Assembly (NCBI GenBank): GCA_021186555.1
Contig: JAJKFL010000005.1
Location: 26,166,635-26,230,634 of the forward strand
Length of the DNA: 64,000 bases
Reading direction: 5' to 3'
Origin: Reticulitermes speratus
Taxonomy: Eukaryota; Arthropoda; Insecta; Blattodea; Rhinotermitidae
Shown here piece by piece: positions 1-12,751 of the stretch. A program made the position numbers and the translations under genes. The notes under the pieces were generated by a model. That model had not been told where the DNA came from. It did not search any database and saw only the letters and a program-made list of their open reading frames with translations. Every line of letters begins with the position of its first letter. Positions within the stretch are counted from its first letter, which is position 1.

Positions 1-189
1 GCTCTTATCCACTAATCTTCGAGTGTGTAAACATTTATGTTGGTCTCACAAACTCAGGGTTGGCCTTCTTAAGTGCCAAGATCCTTTTCAGATTGCAGAG
101 TTCTATCCTACCGTTTCGGACGAATGAGGTATAACACGTCATGGTGTTTAAAGTGAAATTCCTGCATGTGTCTTAAAAAAGACACGAAC

Positions 190-420
190 TGACTACATAG
201 GGCAGACTCCTTCCTAAGAAGCTACTAGTTGCTTACATAGTCAAAAAACTCCCCGGGCTTTCATTACCGTTTTCACAACAGATCGGAGCTGAAACCCATC
301 CTCAGGCAGTTTAATCCATTTTACATCCTTCACCGTTTTTGTTTATGATCCATTTTAATGTCCCTAGATCTACGCCTGGATCTTTCAAGAGGTTTACTTC
401 CCGTTCAAAATCGTTCTTGG
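190..420 (-). mobile_element. LINE 3' end fragment (DNIKMDL family)
   Basis: Degraded 3' end of a non-LTR retrotransposon read on the minus strand. Plus-strand bases 199-250 (CTTCCTAAGAAGCTACTAG and on) match the antisense of the downstream region seen in the copies at 36.9, 43.5 and 57.4 kb. Around 340-400 the minus strand can still be read as the family's RRRSRDIKMD-like motif near the end of the coding region. There is no open frame. Assignment rests on internal comparison between copies in this window; the family name is not known to me. Confidence 0.55.
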
Positions 421-3140
421 GGACCTATAGTCGCTTATCTGTTCAAGAAATTGATGTAACCTGGAATTTAATTATCATGTATTAAAGAACCACAAATAGA
501 CCATACTCTAAGCCACACTAAATTCAGTACACAGCCTCAACCCATATTATTTAGGATCTGTTTTTTATAGTCCTCCTGTCTACCATCAAATTCTTCCTCT
601 ACACAAAGACAAACTCCACGATAAATTAGCTTATTTCGCCCGGTATTCGAACCGTCCAGCTGCAGAATGTAAGCACACGCGTTATCATTATTCCTAGACT
701 GATGGTGCTCTCAGTGTAGAATTTAGAATTTGAGTCTCTCATACGGTGACTGTTCTTGATGCGTCGTACGTAAGACTGGTGTCCAAAAACCGCAGAATGT
801 TAAACAGTATCTCGCATACTTTGGTCAGTCATCAGGACGCCCTCATTTCGTTGCTTCGCTATGTAAATGCTGATACGATTGTTCATATAGTTACCTTAGT
901 ACTGATACATCTTAGACTGATGCTGTCTCAAGGGTTTTCAGTTCAATAAATTCAGCCGTACCAAATTAAATTTTCAACTTTTCCGTCCCTTATGTGGAAA
1001 ATAAAGATTAGAGTAAAAATGTAACAATATTACTTATTCTTTTATGTTGATATTTTAAGTATCCTATCGTATGAGAAGAACGTAAATTTATGATATCTGA
1101 GAAGAAAGCACTGAGGCAGAGTTTAGACTTAAGACAAGGGAGTAATTGGATGATAAAGTAATGAAGAGCTTTGTAATATTTGCACTTCGTTTAAAAATAC
1201 GAGGACGATTAGATCAAGGATAATAATATGAGACTAGTATGAAGCACACACGGGAAAAAGGAGAAATGTGCACAAACGTGTAGTCGCAAAACCTGCAAAA
1301 GAGAAACCGCTTGGGAGAACTAAGTTAAGGCGGATTTAATCTGAAAATTGACCATTGGCGAGCTGTTTTCTGCACGTTTGTGAACCGTTGATTTCGAAGA
1401 AAAGCGAGCAATGCCTTGACAAACTATAAGGATATAAACTTTTAAAAGAAATCGCTGCAGTTTGACGCCACTTTGTTCGTTGGTTAGTTACAGTTTTTTG
1501 GTTTGTTAGTTTAGGTTATGATGTTTATTCATCCTTTGTGGTTGTAACAAAAATTATATAATGGTCCGTAACTGTTACATTTATACTGCGTGAATATGGA
1601 AAAAATATTTAAGTCACTGTCAGATGAAATGAAATAACACTACTCCTACAGACTTGGGATATATGACTTTTATGACAGAAAGCGTTTGTTGAGAAGAGTA
1701 TTTTAACGTAGAGGAATCTCTGGTTTGCAAACATTTTGAGAGCAATCGACACAGAGAAACCGAGCTGATGTTTCGAATAAGGTACTGGCTTCTTAGTTCC
1801 TACGTATTTTCTGAACATTTTCCGAGGACGATGACTTTTAAATATTTAGAATGACATTCAAGGTCAGGTTCCCCATTAATGCAGACCGAAGTCGTAAGAA
1901 CTTCTGAAAGTGCTCTGCTTCTGATTCACATAAATTACTGCATACGTTTATTTGTCGAAACCTTTGTTTTGACTAATTTAAGTTTATCTTTAACTTCGAT
2001 TAGCTTTTTACACCAACTTGTATACTTCAGTCCATCACATTGTGTATTTTACAAGGTGCATTAATTAATCTGTATACACACAGCTAGAAACGGCCTCGTG
2101 ATATGATGGTGCTAACATAATAGCCACATGCTTATCGACTGCGTCTCTGGCTGTGATTTACACGGGTAACCCTCCAGTTTATATTATACCCGTATACGGG
2201 TACTGTTAAATCGCAGTCAAGATAACTGTATAGGTCCTGTCGGCAATGTACGAAGCTGTAATGCCGTCTGAAGCAAAGGTATCATTTGACTGCTTCATAA
2301 AGACTGCAATCTTGCATACCATCGACTGTATTTATTACTTCTCTACACACTCACTGACTCAAAAAGCGAGTGTATTGCATAAGGCAGGTGCTTTCGGAAT
2401 TGTTAACTGTCGTATTCAAGTAATGTGATGCATGACAGTGATGTGCTTCTCACTGATCAATATACAACATTAAATATTATGCTTTCCATACACGCTGTTG
2501 AAACCCTCCGGCTCTGTCATTTTTTTTTTTCATATTGGAGCTCAACTTTGAGAATATGATATTCCTTTCGCTGGTCAATTAATTTACGTACTGCAAGGAA
2601 ACCCAAAGTATTTTCTCACCGTGTTTGTAACATGGTATTCTGTGTCATGATTGCAGGCCACACCTACAAACCATTCGTTTAAAATTACTTTTAGTAGTGT
2701 CTTCTTATCCAGGCCTATAACTGTATCATTTGTATGCACATCCTATCTTCTTCTGCGTATTGCATGTCTCCTTTATTTCTTGTCCTTTGAGTTTGTGGGT
2801 TTAATAACATTTAAGGCGTAGAAATCATGAAATTCCGTATCATGTAATTTTCTTAATTTAATTATTACTGTGTCTCTCATGAGCCCAAATTTTCTCCTCA
2901 GTACTTTGCTGTTAAACTTCATCAAACTTTCCTTAGAGAGAAGTACCAAGTTCCAAACCCATACAAAACAACAGGTAAAATTATAATTTAATTTCTGTGC
3001 ATTTAGATGGAAGACGTCAAGCTTTAATTCTCAACTGCCATAATATTCCATGAAATTACTAGTTTCAGGATTAATTTCAGTTTCATAACTACTTTCGTGT
3101 TCGTGGAAGGCGAAGCATTGGCTTTACGGCCCAGTAAAAA
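421..3140. other. No recognisable gene
   Basis: AT-rich sequence with only short unrelated open frames (up to 69 codons) and no domain I recognise. Bases 2146-2220 contain a short imperfect inverted repeat (GCTGTGATTTACACGGGTA against TACCCGTATACGGGTACTG...AAATCGCAGTC) that may be a very small MITE remnant. Nothing else stands out. Confidence 0.4.
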
Positions 3141-3420
3141 CCTTGTCCTCGTGGAGGTAGGTTATACTCCAGTCTGTCACAGTCGACACTAGATGAAATT
3201 TAGTGGTCAGCGTCATGCTCCGTCTGCTTTACTTCGAAGAAAGAGTTACTGGTACCAGTTGCATAGGGAACGAGTGGACCCCACAAACGGTGTGGAAAAG
3301 GTGGTGAAGAGAAGATTTTCCACTACCACTGAACCGAAACCAGATTATCCAGAGGTCCAGCCCGTAGCGTGGAGACTACATTGACCGAACTAACCGGCCC
3401 AGTGTTTACGTTTATAGCTG
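3140..3420 (+). repeat. Degraded arthropod interspersed repeat
   Basis: The frame at 3193-3384 has a layout (GQRHAPSAL near the start, then YQLHRERVDPTNGVEKV, then VQPVAWRLH) that resembles a translated repeat I recall as common in arthropod gene predictions (of the type [19 protein letters not shown]). I see it as a translated interspersed repeat rather than a gene. The family is from memory and has not been checked. Confidence 0.4.
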
Positions 3421-4865
3421 CTCCTTTTAATGCCACATTTATCACAATTTACAGAGCGTTTATACTCAAAATATCATTTATAAAATCAGTGCTTTTATAA
3501 ATCAGTTAGCGATAAGCAATGAATGGAAAATGTGTGTTCTATTTCCTCGGATTCGGATATTTCGTCGCATTGTCAATGTGGCATTGGTGCTTGCTGTAAA
3601 TCAGCAGAAAAGCATTGTCCTATGTTGCAGTACGGGCTATTATACAAACTGCAGAGAACAATTTGTATTAATCCCGCGAATACCATTGCAATTGAGCTGC
3701 AAATGATGATAATGCCCTATTGATATTGGCTAAACTGTTATATGCCATCACTTACGACTGTTTGATTGGAATTACGCACGGCTATCAGGAGTGTCTCTGT
3801 TCCGAGTGCTTTGGAATTCGAAAATCTCTCCACAGATCGGAATTCAAATTCTCAGGAATTGTCTGGTGTTTCTCGTTCCAAATAGTTCTTGTTGAAGTTG
3901 TGAGTATTAATTTGAAAGAAAACGTTTACTGATGAAGATTATTGAATACAAAATCCTTACGCTTTGGAATGGGTTGTTGAAAATTAGAGTCATTTTACTT
4001 CGACCCAACCGGCACACGAGAATATAAACAACAACAGTTGTCATTATTGTGATGCAATATACGTTTTTTAAGGATTTTGCTGTGCAAAGTAAACGTACTG
4101 TACTTCCATGTAAATTATGTTCTGCCTTCAGTTCTTAGCCATGAGATCGACATTTTTGATTGCGGAATTTCATGGTTCTGTCCAATGCGATTTTTTCTTT
4201 GTTCATAAGCTGATTAGGTGATCATTTGCAGACTATATAGCAGTATTTTTGGAAAATTGTTTTTCCTGATGCTGTGAATGTCTACCACAAACGCTGCTAA
4301 AACTGTTTAATCTGTATGTCGTCAATTCGACTTTACAAGCTTGTTCCCGTCTGTTTTAAGATGTGGAGGACACTTAGTGCACTTCGGACGTTGAAAGTTT
4401 TATATGTGCCTGCACAAATTTACTGGTCTTAGTATAATGTTGACTTTGCCCTTCCTTTAAATTCAGTTAATAAAATACACTGATAATACAGGCATCATGC
4501 ACATTCTTGTATTTATTTTGTCAACAATATTAGACCTAAGACAATGAGACAAATATCATAAAAAGTACGTAGATAGGAGTCCCTGTCACCAAGACATGAT
4601 AGACCATTCGGTCCAGAATCTTTTTTTGTTCCCATCTGCTGTCTAAAAATGCAAAGATTAAAATACCCTAAAGCGTAATTTTATCTTTGTTTTATATTGA
4701 TTTGAACCTTGGTTTTCCCACACTGAGGGAAGACCTGAGGGTTTTTTGGAACAGGGTGCTGAGGAAGATACTTGAACCTGAGGGGACGGCAATAACAGGA
4801 GGCTGGAGAAAATTGTGTAATTAGGAATCAAAGGATTTGTATTCCAATCCACACATTATTATGGT
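3421..4865. other. No recognisable gene
   Basis: Short open frames of 64-70 codons at 3523-3932 and 4658-4852 show no recognisable motif and no codon pattern that would argue for coding. No clear repeat boundary was found. Confidence 0.4.
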
Positions 4866-5100
4866 GATGAAATCAAGTGGCATAAGATTGGCAGAAAATG
4901 TGGCTTGCATAAGAGGGGTGAAGAATGAATACAGGATTGCAGTAAGAAAACATGAAGAAAAGCGACCGCTTGAAAGACCTGGGGGTAGACTGGAATATAA
5001 TATTGAAATGTAACTGAAATGAACAGGCTGGGATGGTGTGGACTGTTTCGTGTGGTCCAGGATTGGGACAAGTGGCGGACTGTTGTGAGCACGACAACGA
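4866..5100 (+). mobile_element. LINE 3' end fragment (DNIKMDL family)
   Basis: Plus-strand sequence encodes, across frame breaks, the C-terminal pattern of a non-LTR retrotransposon: VKNEYRIAVRKHEEKRPLE, then a GGRLEYNIEM equivalent of the RRRWEDNIKM motif, then the WDGVD...RIGTSGG equivalent of the W-H/L-AQDRDQWR segment. Stops and a frameshift make it non-functional. It lines up with 60.34-60.50 kb in the same orientation. The long antisense frames here (4859-5212) are by-products. Confidence 0.6.
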
Positions 5101-6934
5101 TTGATTTGAAGATAAAAATAAGTAATAAATACACTATTGCAATTTTAATACTTATATGTGTAAATAAAAGAGTGGGTAGGTCAATTATTACGAGGTGAAT
5201 AGGAATAAGCATTCGGCGGAAGTTGAGAAATGCTAAAAATCAGTGGTTTAAATTCATTAAGTACTGGAGATAAAATTGTATGAAACTTTTATACCCATTT
5301 TATTTGACACGAAACGGGGGCTTGGGTCATTAACTCGTAAGCGGATCGATTCTTTACACACTGCTTGTTTTCTAAGTGTTAAAATGGGTGTTGTGATTTA
5401 CTTTTTAACACACTGACAGTAGGAGTGCACTTCCCTGTAGTGGATCGTGTTGTAGCAAACGATATTTGCCGTACCCAGATTTCAAAGCCTTTAATTAATT
5501 TATTTTCCAATAGATGTCAGTAACTTACGGCTCCTTAGAAATCTGACATATTAGGCGTAATGAAAATCAAATTTCGTTACATAATCAAGAAGCGTTGAGA
5601 GAAAAATGTAAAGAAAACACAGTTGCTTCATCGAAATAAAAAATCGGCGGTCTGGAGAGGAAAACAGGAGCGTGCAAAATAGCTGTAAGAACGATATTAC
5701 TCAAATAACACATTGAATATGTCGAAAGCGTGGCACCTGAAGTCAGGGTAAATATGAAACTTTGGTTGGCATGTTGCCTCCAAGAATTTTTAATAGGAAA
5801 AACTCAAATGAAGGGACTGAAATATGAGGTCATATTAACATATTCTGGGGATATGACACCGTATATTTTGGTAAATGGATACCAACATTTCCGAGGAACG
5901 TAATTCCTACAGGCCAGTTCGTATGCGAATTATGGCGGATAAATTGGCACTGTGACAGACTTTTCTACGAGTTCTTCGGTTTAATTCTGTCAGTATTATT
6001 CCACCAACGGTCTATACTCATTTTTGCATCTATCACCGACGCTGTATAATCTTAGCAATTTACAGCTTTGTAAATAACAAAATTAATCATGCACTCTCCT
6101 ACCCTGAGGATGGAGGTAGTAACGTTCTCCGAAACACTAGTACCCGCCTACCAACAAACAGAATGTCACATTGCAGAAGGCATAATCTCGTCGCTCGACG
6201 CCATAAGAACCCTTGCATCTCACGTGTTAAAATATTTCGTACAGAAATTTATTTCGAGGCTGGAAATAACAGTGTTAAAGTTTTGCTCCTGTTTTAAAAC
6301 CATACACACTGCGGTAGTGTGAGTTGGCCTGCTGGTGCCAAGTGGCTCTAAGCTGCAGGCAGGCGGGAACCAGCTGTCCGTTGATGTGTGAATGTGTTGA
6401 TCCGTACGGTACTTGACAACGGTTTTTTAGTTTTATCTGTGATGTCGAATGATTTGGTCAGACGATAATGGTCTGTGAGTGGCCTCGGTACAATGCACGG
6501 ACCTTAGTTCACCACACACACACACACCGTACGCTTGTGAATACACTTAAAATGCCTCCCTTCTTGACGGTAGCTGGAAAGTAAACCAAATCGTGATTGA
6601 AGGGTTAATCATCCGGTCATGTGAAGATACATTCCGGCATTTTCGTAAAGAAACATATGCGTAACAAGCGAAACATCGTACTACATTTCGGTATCTGCTC
6701 AGAGTTTCGAAAGACATTTCTCCCGAATACCAATATAAGTGGAATGTGTCCAATGCAATACCCGCTGATGTAAGTATGATAAAACCAAGAGTTATTTATT
6801 TTATTTAAACGTTATAGGAGGAAAAGAAAATATTATCTTTAAGAAACATGTTAGTTTTATGTGAATATGCAAATTGATTTTATAGCACACAGTAATTATG
6901 TATATAAAAAAAGTATGATTAGATAAAGAGACCA
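5101..6934. other. No recognisable gene; one decayed CTGAxGA..CCGAAAC motif
   Basis: No coding signal. Bases 6102-6150 hold CTGAGGATGG, then CTCCGAAAC, a degenerate form of the hammerhead-like core discussed under findings. A short CA tract lies near 6511-6525. Confidence 0.35.
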
Positions 6935-7445
6935 ATAAAGTAAGCTATTTAAAGGACATTGTTTGTGTAAGATCCGACTTGGTTCGGGCGATTGCCATCA
7001 TTAGGGATCATAAAAATAAGATTATAGAGGCATTACCAGACCACAAGTAAAAGATAATGGATAAAGTAAAAATCAAATTGATAATGAGTAATGTAAGGTA
7101 CTAAATATAAAATATTTCCTATAAAAATGTGTGTGGGTCTTACTGAGTGGAAGTCATGATCTTACAGATCGCGTCATAAATTGTTGGTTATGGATATGTG
7201 AAAGTATTATAATTCATTGACAGTTTATGATAATTTGGAGAAAGATGATTGGCACATTCATTTTTCTACGTAATTTTTTATATTTAGTACCTTAAATCAC
7301 TCCTTATCAATTTTATTTTTATATTATATATTACATTTTACTGAGTTTTGAGATGTATGTTTATGATCCGTGAGGATGGCGACAAACTGAAACGTGTCGA
7401 TTCTTAAATGTATGAAAATTCTTTTAAATAGCGTCCTTTGTTGGT
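6935..7445. mobile_element. Foldback element with long inverted arms
   Basis: The two halves are imperfect inverted copies. GGTACTAAATATAAAA near 7096-7111 pairs with TTTTATATTTAGTACC near 7277-7292, and GCTATTTAAA at 6944 pairs with TTTAAATAGC near 7424-7433. ATTGATAATGAGTAATGTAA likewise has its inverted partner near 7295-7320. Each arm carries a degenerate CTGAxGATGG...CGAAAC motif pointing outward (right arm 7366-7412 on plus, left arm near 6969-7012 on minus). No open frame of note. Probably an old non-autonomous element related in design to those at 45.2 and 61.8 kb. Confidence 0.6.
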
Positions 7446-7500
7446 CTATTTGTCTTATTACATAAATGTATGTTACGCTAAGGTTAGTACAACCACGAGT

Positions 7501-7769
7501 AAAACAGAAAAAGGCCTCTCACCGCCGAGGCCCGGGTTCGATCCCGGGTCTGTCCATGTGGGATTTGTGATGGACCAAGTGGCACTGGGACAGGGTTTTC
7601 CCCGAGTACTTAGGTTTTCCCTCTGTCAATTTCATTCCACCGGTGCTCCATTACCAGGAAAAACGAAAAAACTAATAATCTTCCTCACAGTATTGTACAA
7701 TAAGCCTTAAGGCTGCGGTACGTCAGTAGCATCTACTGCGGGGCCCTTCACCACAAAAAAACAGGAAAA
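7501..7769 (+). mobile_element. SINE family C (5'-truncated)
   Basis: Starts at a tRNA-like B box (GGGTTCGATCCCGG near 7532), followed by the family body (GTCCATGTGGGATTTGTG, CACCGGTGCTCCATTA) and a 3' end GGGGCCCTTCACCAC with an A-run. Flanks AAAACAGAAAAA (7501-7512) and AAAACAGGAAAA (about 7757-7768) look like a target-site duplication, which would mean insertion as a 5'-truncated copy. It matches 33.26-33.53 kb in the opposite orientation. The 90-codon frame over it is not a gene. Confidence 0.75.
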
Positions 7770-8044
7770 TGAGCGACAAAATAGTGAATTTATAACTTAA
7801 GTAGAAGACTGTATCTGTGAGCTGAAACCGAATGCGAATGCATGTAATGTGTCAGCTGTAACGACAGAACAAAGACAGAGATGGTCTAGAGGTAATTATA
7901 TGTGAATGCGATCTATACACTACTGCGAGTTCGAGGGGTTTTGTTGAAATGTATTCATGAAAATGACTTAAGTCTGTCGCTGGCACGTGTACACAGCTAT
8001 GATGATGTCTGGGAAGACTATCTTAGTGGGTTAATTGCAGACGG

Positions 8045-8460
8045 TTAATGTAGGAGACAGCGTTCTTTAGCACCTCTGCTGCCAGACACACCCTGTATGT
8101 GTCCTCCTTTTAGAGGAAATGAGTTTCCGTAAGTGTCATTAAATTCGCTTAGGAATGGAAGTGGGCGACAAATTAAATTTTCTACTAGAACATCATGAGG
8201 TGGCGGCGTGGAGTTGGAATCCTCCGTAAAATCAAATTTAGGTCCGGTGACCCGACGTAATTCATGGTTTGCAGACGTAAGATGACTATATGGGATAACT
8301 GAAATGAGAGTATGCCTTCGGCCTTCTGGGATGTTAGCGGAAGAGCTTGGTAGTTCGTTACCAGCTGCTTGACCCTCGAATATGAGATCGATAGGCTCTC
8401 CCGAAACGTCGGTAACCAACTACTAACCTCCATGGCGTAACATCCCGGAAGAGCGAAGAC
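8045..8460 (-). repeat. Unclassified repeat-like region with overlapping short frames
   Basis: Two overlapping minus-strand frames (8045-8419, 124 codons; 8185-8433, 82 codons) cover the same bases. The shorter contains LRLQTMNYVGSPDLNLILRR, a phrase I associate with repeat-derived predictions rather than a real protein. At 8398-8415 CCCGAAACGTCGGTAACC continues the dispersed CCGAAACGTCGG motif also seen at 49.8, 53.6 and 56.4 kb. I favour a dispersed repeat over a gene; the assignment is uncertain. Confidence 0.35.
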
Positions 8461-8849
8461 CTGAACTACACTGCGGTTCTTTGACGCTTTGGATCAGGAA
8501 TATATGTGCCTATACCGGCGTCGGCACCCGATTTGCATTATCTAATTTGTGTTCCTCTTAATCGTACGTCTATAAGCGTATAATTTCGTGTTGCACGCAG
8601 CCACACAGACCTTTGCACATTATACGTGTTTTTCCATCTCTTCCTTACGTATATTATAGGCCTTCAGAGTATCATTTGTATTGGTATGATGCATCCTTTT
8701 CTTCTCACAGTAAATATCCGGCCAAGAGTCTTACATTTCTAAATTCTGCTCTTTTGTTCGTTTTTTAAAGTACATATTCCTGTCTCGCTACAACAAATAT
8801 AATACATATTTGATTTATACTCAGGCATGCCTTTTTGCTCCCTCGTAAG

Positions 8850-8903
8850 TCGTCATGGCCTGATGTTTAATTAAAGGCAGGGAGACCTTTACCTTTACAC
8901 TTC
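8850..8903 (+). mobile_element. SINE family B tail fragment
   Basis: GTCATGGCCTGATGTTTAAT followed by GACCTTTACCTTTAC matches the 3' end of SINE family B (compare 41.6 and 13.5 kb). The body is missing or too diverged to see. Confidence 0.45.
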
Positions 8904-9307
8904 TGAGATTAGTTGACTTTTTTCAGATATTTACAGCCTCAGGAAGAAAATGTATAAAATTAACATCGAGAAAGACAGAAAGGATATTCCTGGGGGAAGA
9001 AAATTCTTCGGACATAATAAAATGAGTGGTCGAGGAAGGAACAAGTCATTATTTTGTAATGGTAGCTATGGAACATTTTAAACTTCTGATTGTAACTTAT
9101 GCACAGAAGTGGTTGTCTTTATTGTATTGGCATTTTAAACAGAAATGCTTTTGATATTGTTGAAACCGAAGCAATAAATACTTAGTGTAAGCTATAGTGG
9201 CTCTCTGAAACTGTGCCTGGATTGTGTTCGAAATTTGTTTCCGTTGTGCTTGTTACAACCAATGCATTACATCGAGTACAGTAGAAAATCGACTATTGTA
9301 TTTACGT

Positions 9308-9930
9308 TACACAGCGTGAATTAGGAGGAAAGGTCATTATTTAGGGAGGTGATAGTATGGGCCATTGTGAGAAAAAGGTTTATATAAACATGTGTCTAAT
9401 TCTGAATGGTTGCCGAGATAGAGCTGCTTGAATCTCCAGAATCTCCGTTATATTTTTTTTGTGGGGTTGGATGCAGAGCGAAGTTTTCAAAAGGAAGGTG
9501 AATACACGAGACGAATTGCTCGCTTGCATTTTGGATGCTGCTGCCCCATAAAAACCCGAAAATAAATTCAGACGAACAAAACGCGATCTTCGCCTACGAG
9601 TTCCAAAGTACATTGAGGTTGACGGTGGAATTTTCGAACATTTATTGTGAACTGTAACAAATTTTTCATTTCTTTGCAAAAAGTGTCATTTCTTTATAAC
9701 AAATTTGTCATTTAAACATTAAATTAATATTAAAATTAAAACTAAAATTAATATCAAGTAAGTTCTCTTTCTTTATTACCATTCACAATGTTTTTATTTG
9801 TAGATTCAAAGAGCTTTATCTCGGTAACCGTTCAAAATTAGACACATGTTCATATGAATTTTTTTTCTCACAATGGCGTCTACTATCACCTCCCAAAATA
9901 TTGACATTTCCTCCTGAATCACCCTGTATA
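9308..9930. mobile_element. Foldback/MITE element with about 115-bp inverted ends
   Basis: The left arm (9308-9425: AGGAGGAAAGGTCATT, GGGAGGTGATAGTA, CCATTGTGAGAAAAA, ACATGTGTCTAATT) is repeated inverted in the right arm (about 9805-9930). The right end reads ACCCTGTATA, i.e. TATACAGGGTGATTCA inward, an end type I recall as common in insect repeats. A 99-codon minus frame at 9380-9679 runs from the left arm into the centre and has no recognised domain. No clear target duplication. Likely a non-autonomous DNA element. Confidence 0.7.
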
Positions 9931-10887
9931 GAAATCTATTAGAGATAGCACTGATACTGCCAAATAACTATGACGGCTTTTGTAATGCAAGTAAAATCAG
10001 TGGTTCTAAGCAATCTTAATATTGAATTATATTCATAAGTACGTGTTTCAGAGTTGCGATGTCATATTTTGGTGGAAGTATACCAGTGTCGGAGAAATAT
10101 TCTGCCTTCCTGTTCCAGATAGAATACCGGGTGTCTTGAACTAAAATTACATCTCCAAAATTACAATTCCTAAATTGATAAAGTAAGATATTCTACCTTA
10201 GATCTGTAGCTTTTGTTTTAAATATTTTTTTTCCATTTAAAGTACGGGCTTATTTAACGAGATAAAAGTGAAAGTTTATGTTTTCAGGTAAATAAAAGCT
10301 AACAGTATGTTTATCCATGCGACTAAGCACATCGTCTAGGAGATGTGTCGAGGGAATTGAGTGTTATCCAATGACGCTAAAACTTATGTTTTATTACAAA
10401 GATTTAGTAAGTTTGTCTCATACAAAATTTTATCAGAACATGACAGTGGATAACAGCGGGATAGACAGACGTGATGTGTCCGCTAGACGTTCTTATATTT
10501 TGCTTTGCGAGAAGAAGGCTTGAAAATCAGACCTTTTGTCCATATATTCATTGTTTGAATAACAAAGGAACCTCATAAGTTTTCCTGCGATATTGACACA
10601 GAATACGAAGTTCGTGTTAAACACATTATTAGTTTCGCATTGTTGTAGTTATTATAAATCTTCAGGTATTGTTGACACACGGCATAATTATCGACTGGTG
10701 TTATTTGTTGGCCATAAAGAAGCCAGAAGCTATTTGAACAAACGGAGATCGTAAGTTCTTTACTATATTACATTTCAATTCTCACAGAATAGCCAGTGTT
10801 TTCATATTGACTGAAGCAGAATGATGGTTGTGCCTTCAAAACACACGAGGCAATTCTAAGCATGTGGTCTTAACTGGACTTTGGACA
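9931..10887. other. No recognisable gene
   Basis: AT-rich; one 68-codon frame at 10317-10523 without recognisable features. Confidence 0.4.
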
Positions 10888-11145
10888 GGCTATAGGCTAC
10901 GGGTTGGACGTAACGAGAATAGGGTTTTGTTTCCGGCAGCGACAGCAAATCTTATTTTCTTCACCACAGCATCCAGACCGGCTCTGAGACCAACTTAGTC
11001 TCTTAGCCGGAGGATTGTGAGCGTAAACCTGATCACGTACATCCTTCTAGTGCACAGGTTAAGAATTCATGGATCTATATCTCCACTTCTCCCTACCTAT
11101 TCTTGGATAAATTCTTTATTATCAAGCACAGGAACCTTACCTTCA
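10888..11145 (+). mobile_element. SINE family B
   Basis: Begins with the head GGCTACGGGTTGGACG, continues with ATCCAGACCGGCTCTGAGAC and ends with GGTTAAGAATTCATGGATCT plus GGAACCTTACCTTCATC. This is the diagnostic order of family B (head, CCAGACCGG core, GAGGTTAAGAAT segment, CTTTACC-like tail). The copy is strongly diverged. Confidence 0.65.
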
Positions 11146-11165
11146 TCTTTTTATAATATGATGTA

Positions 11166-11195
11166 ATGCGATAATAATAATAATAATAATAATCT
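11166..11195 (+). repeat. (AAT)n microsatellite
   Basis: GCGATAATAATAATAATAAT and continuing, about eight trinucleotide units. Confidence 0.9.
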
Positions 11196-12594
11196 AATAA
11201 CGAAACTGGTGAACAGAAGAATAGAAGCAGAGACTGGAGGAAATCCGAAGAATAATTACGTTAACCCGTGGAACTGACACGTGGAACTAATAATGTGTTT
11301 TCCACCTCCCACACTTCTAAATTTCAATTTCTTTCCCAGTGCTGCTCTCGCCTTGTGATTGTGCTGTCAATGGCAGACTTGGTATAATGATGTATGCGGG
11401 ACTATTAGTGTCATGTCGACTGATTTACAGGTGTCTAGGGACAAGTGGCGAGGAAGGGGGGGGGGGCACAACAGAAAATACAAACCGAACAGCGCGCATG
11501 GTCAGCTGTCTGCCGTATGGAATCTATTACAAAATCTGCCTGAAATTAATTTAAATAAGTTTTAAATTTTAGTTCATATATCACAGAAGATTTTCTACAG
11601 CTTAATTAAAAAAACAACATGTTTGCGCTGTTTAGGAAATAATTGTTTGTTCTTTCGAGAATCCTACGAAACAGGCAAACTAGTACACTCGATGGCCAAA
11701 TGCAGAATTCTTTAATGTTAAGGCAGGTGCTGCGCCTATTGTACACAGCCGTGTGAAGTTTTACATGGATATGTACTAACTTTATTCAGTTTAATGACAA
11801 ACTTCATGTGGCAGGCCCTTCATTGGAAAGTTGATACTTATTCAGTCGGTCATGAACTTCTTTACCGTGTTCATAACGTCCTTGCTTCGATTCTGTCTAG
11901 AACAAATGGAATAAATTTCCACGCCTTGACGTCCAAATTCTGTGGAGTTATTTTTAATATTATTCTCTAACGTCTACGTCTAAGTTCCTACATCTGACAT
12001 TTTACAGCCAAAAATTTCGTACATGTTCCTCATACTGATATGTACACTGGCTGTCACTGATTAACTTCACTAACAAAGAGGCAAAATTATGAATGACAAT
12101 AGCATTTGGGAGACATAGGTGTTGTTCGGTGGGCAGGATTATACTTCGTCCTAAAGACGCACTGTATGTGGTTTTAGACTGGATTTGTCTGCTCAGGACA
12201 GGGTCCAGTTGCGTCTGCTTTTGAACAAGCTAACGAAATTTGGCTGAGAATATTCGATCAACTGAGCGACTGTCTCAGTTTCTCAAGATAACTCTAATCT
12301 GTGTATAAACATTGCTTTCCATAATATTTGTTCATATCCACATTGCTGAAAAAGATTAACATGATGTTATGCACATTGTTGCTTGTGTCCGTAATTTACA
12401 TCTTTTAACAAACATTATATGTGGGATACTTTATGCAGTTTTCTTCAAAATATTTATATTTGGATCTATGTCAGCGGTTGATTTCGGGATAAATGTTTCA
12501 TCAGTAAGCTATTATTCTAATTTTTAATACACATTAAATTTTACATATTTTAAAATCTTATTTATTACTTATTGTATCTATTAATATTAACTGA

Positions 12595-12751
12595 TGCGTA
12601 CCTGCAGTTAGATATTCTGTGACGTCTTGTCATCGCTGTGAGCGTAGGTACGCGTATCCTGACACTCACGGCATGTACCTGCAGTTATGTGTCCTGTGAC
12701 GTAGTGTCCTCGCTGCGAACTTAGCTACGCATTTGCTGACACCAACGGCAT
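12595..12751 (+). repeat. Two-copy 77-bp tandem repeat
   Basis: GTACCTGCAGTTA starts at 12598 and again at 12675. Both copies continue through CTGTGACGT, TCGCTG and TACGC to (A)CGGCAT, with scattered substitutions. An old tandem duplication with no coding content. Confidence 0.8.
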
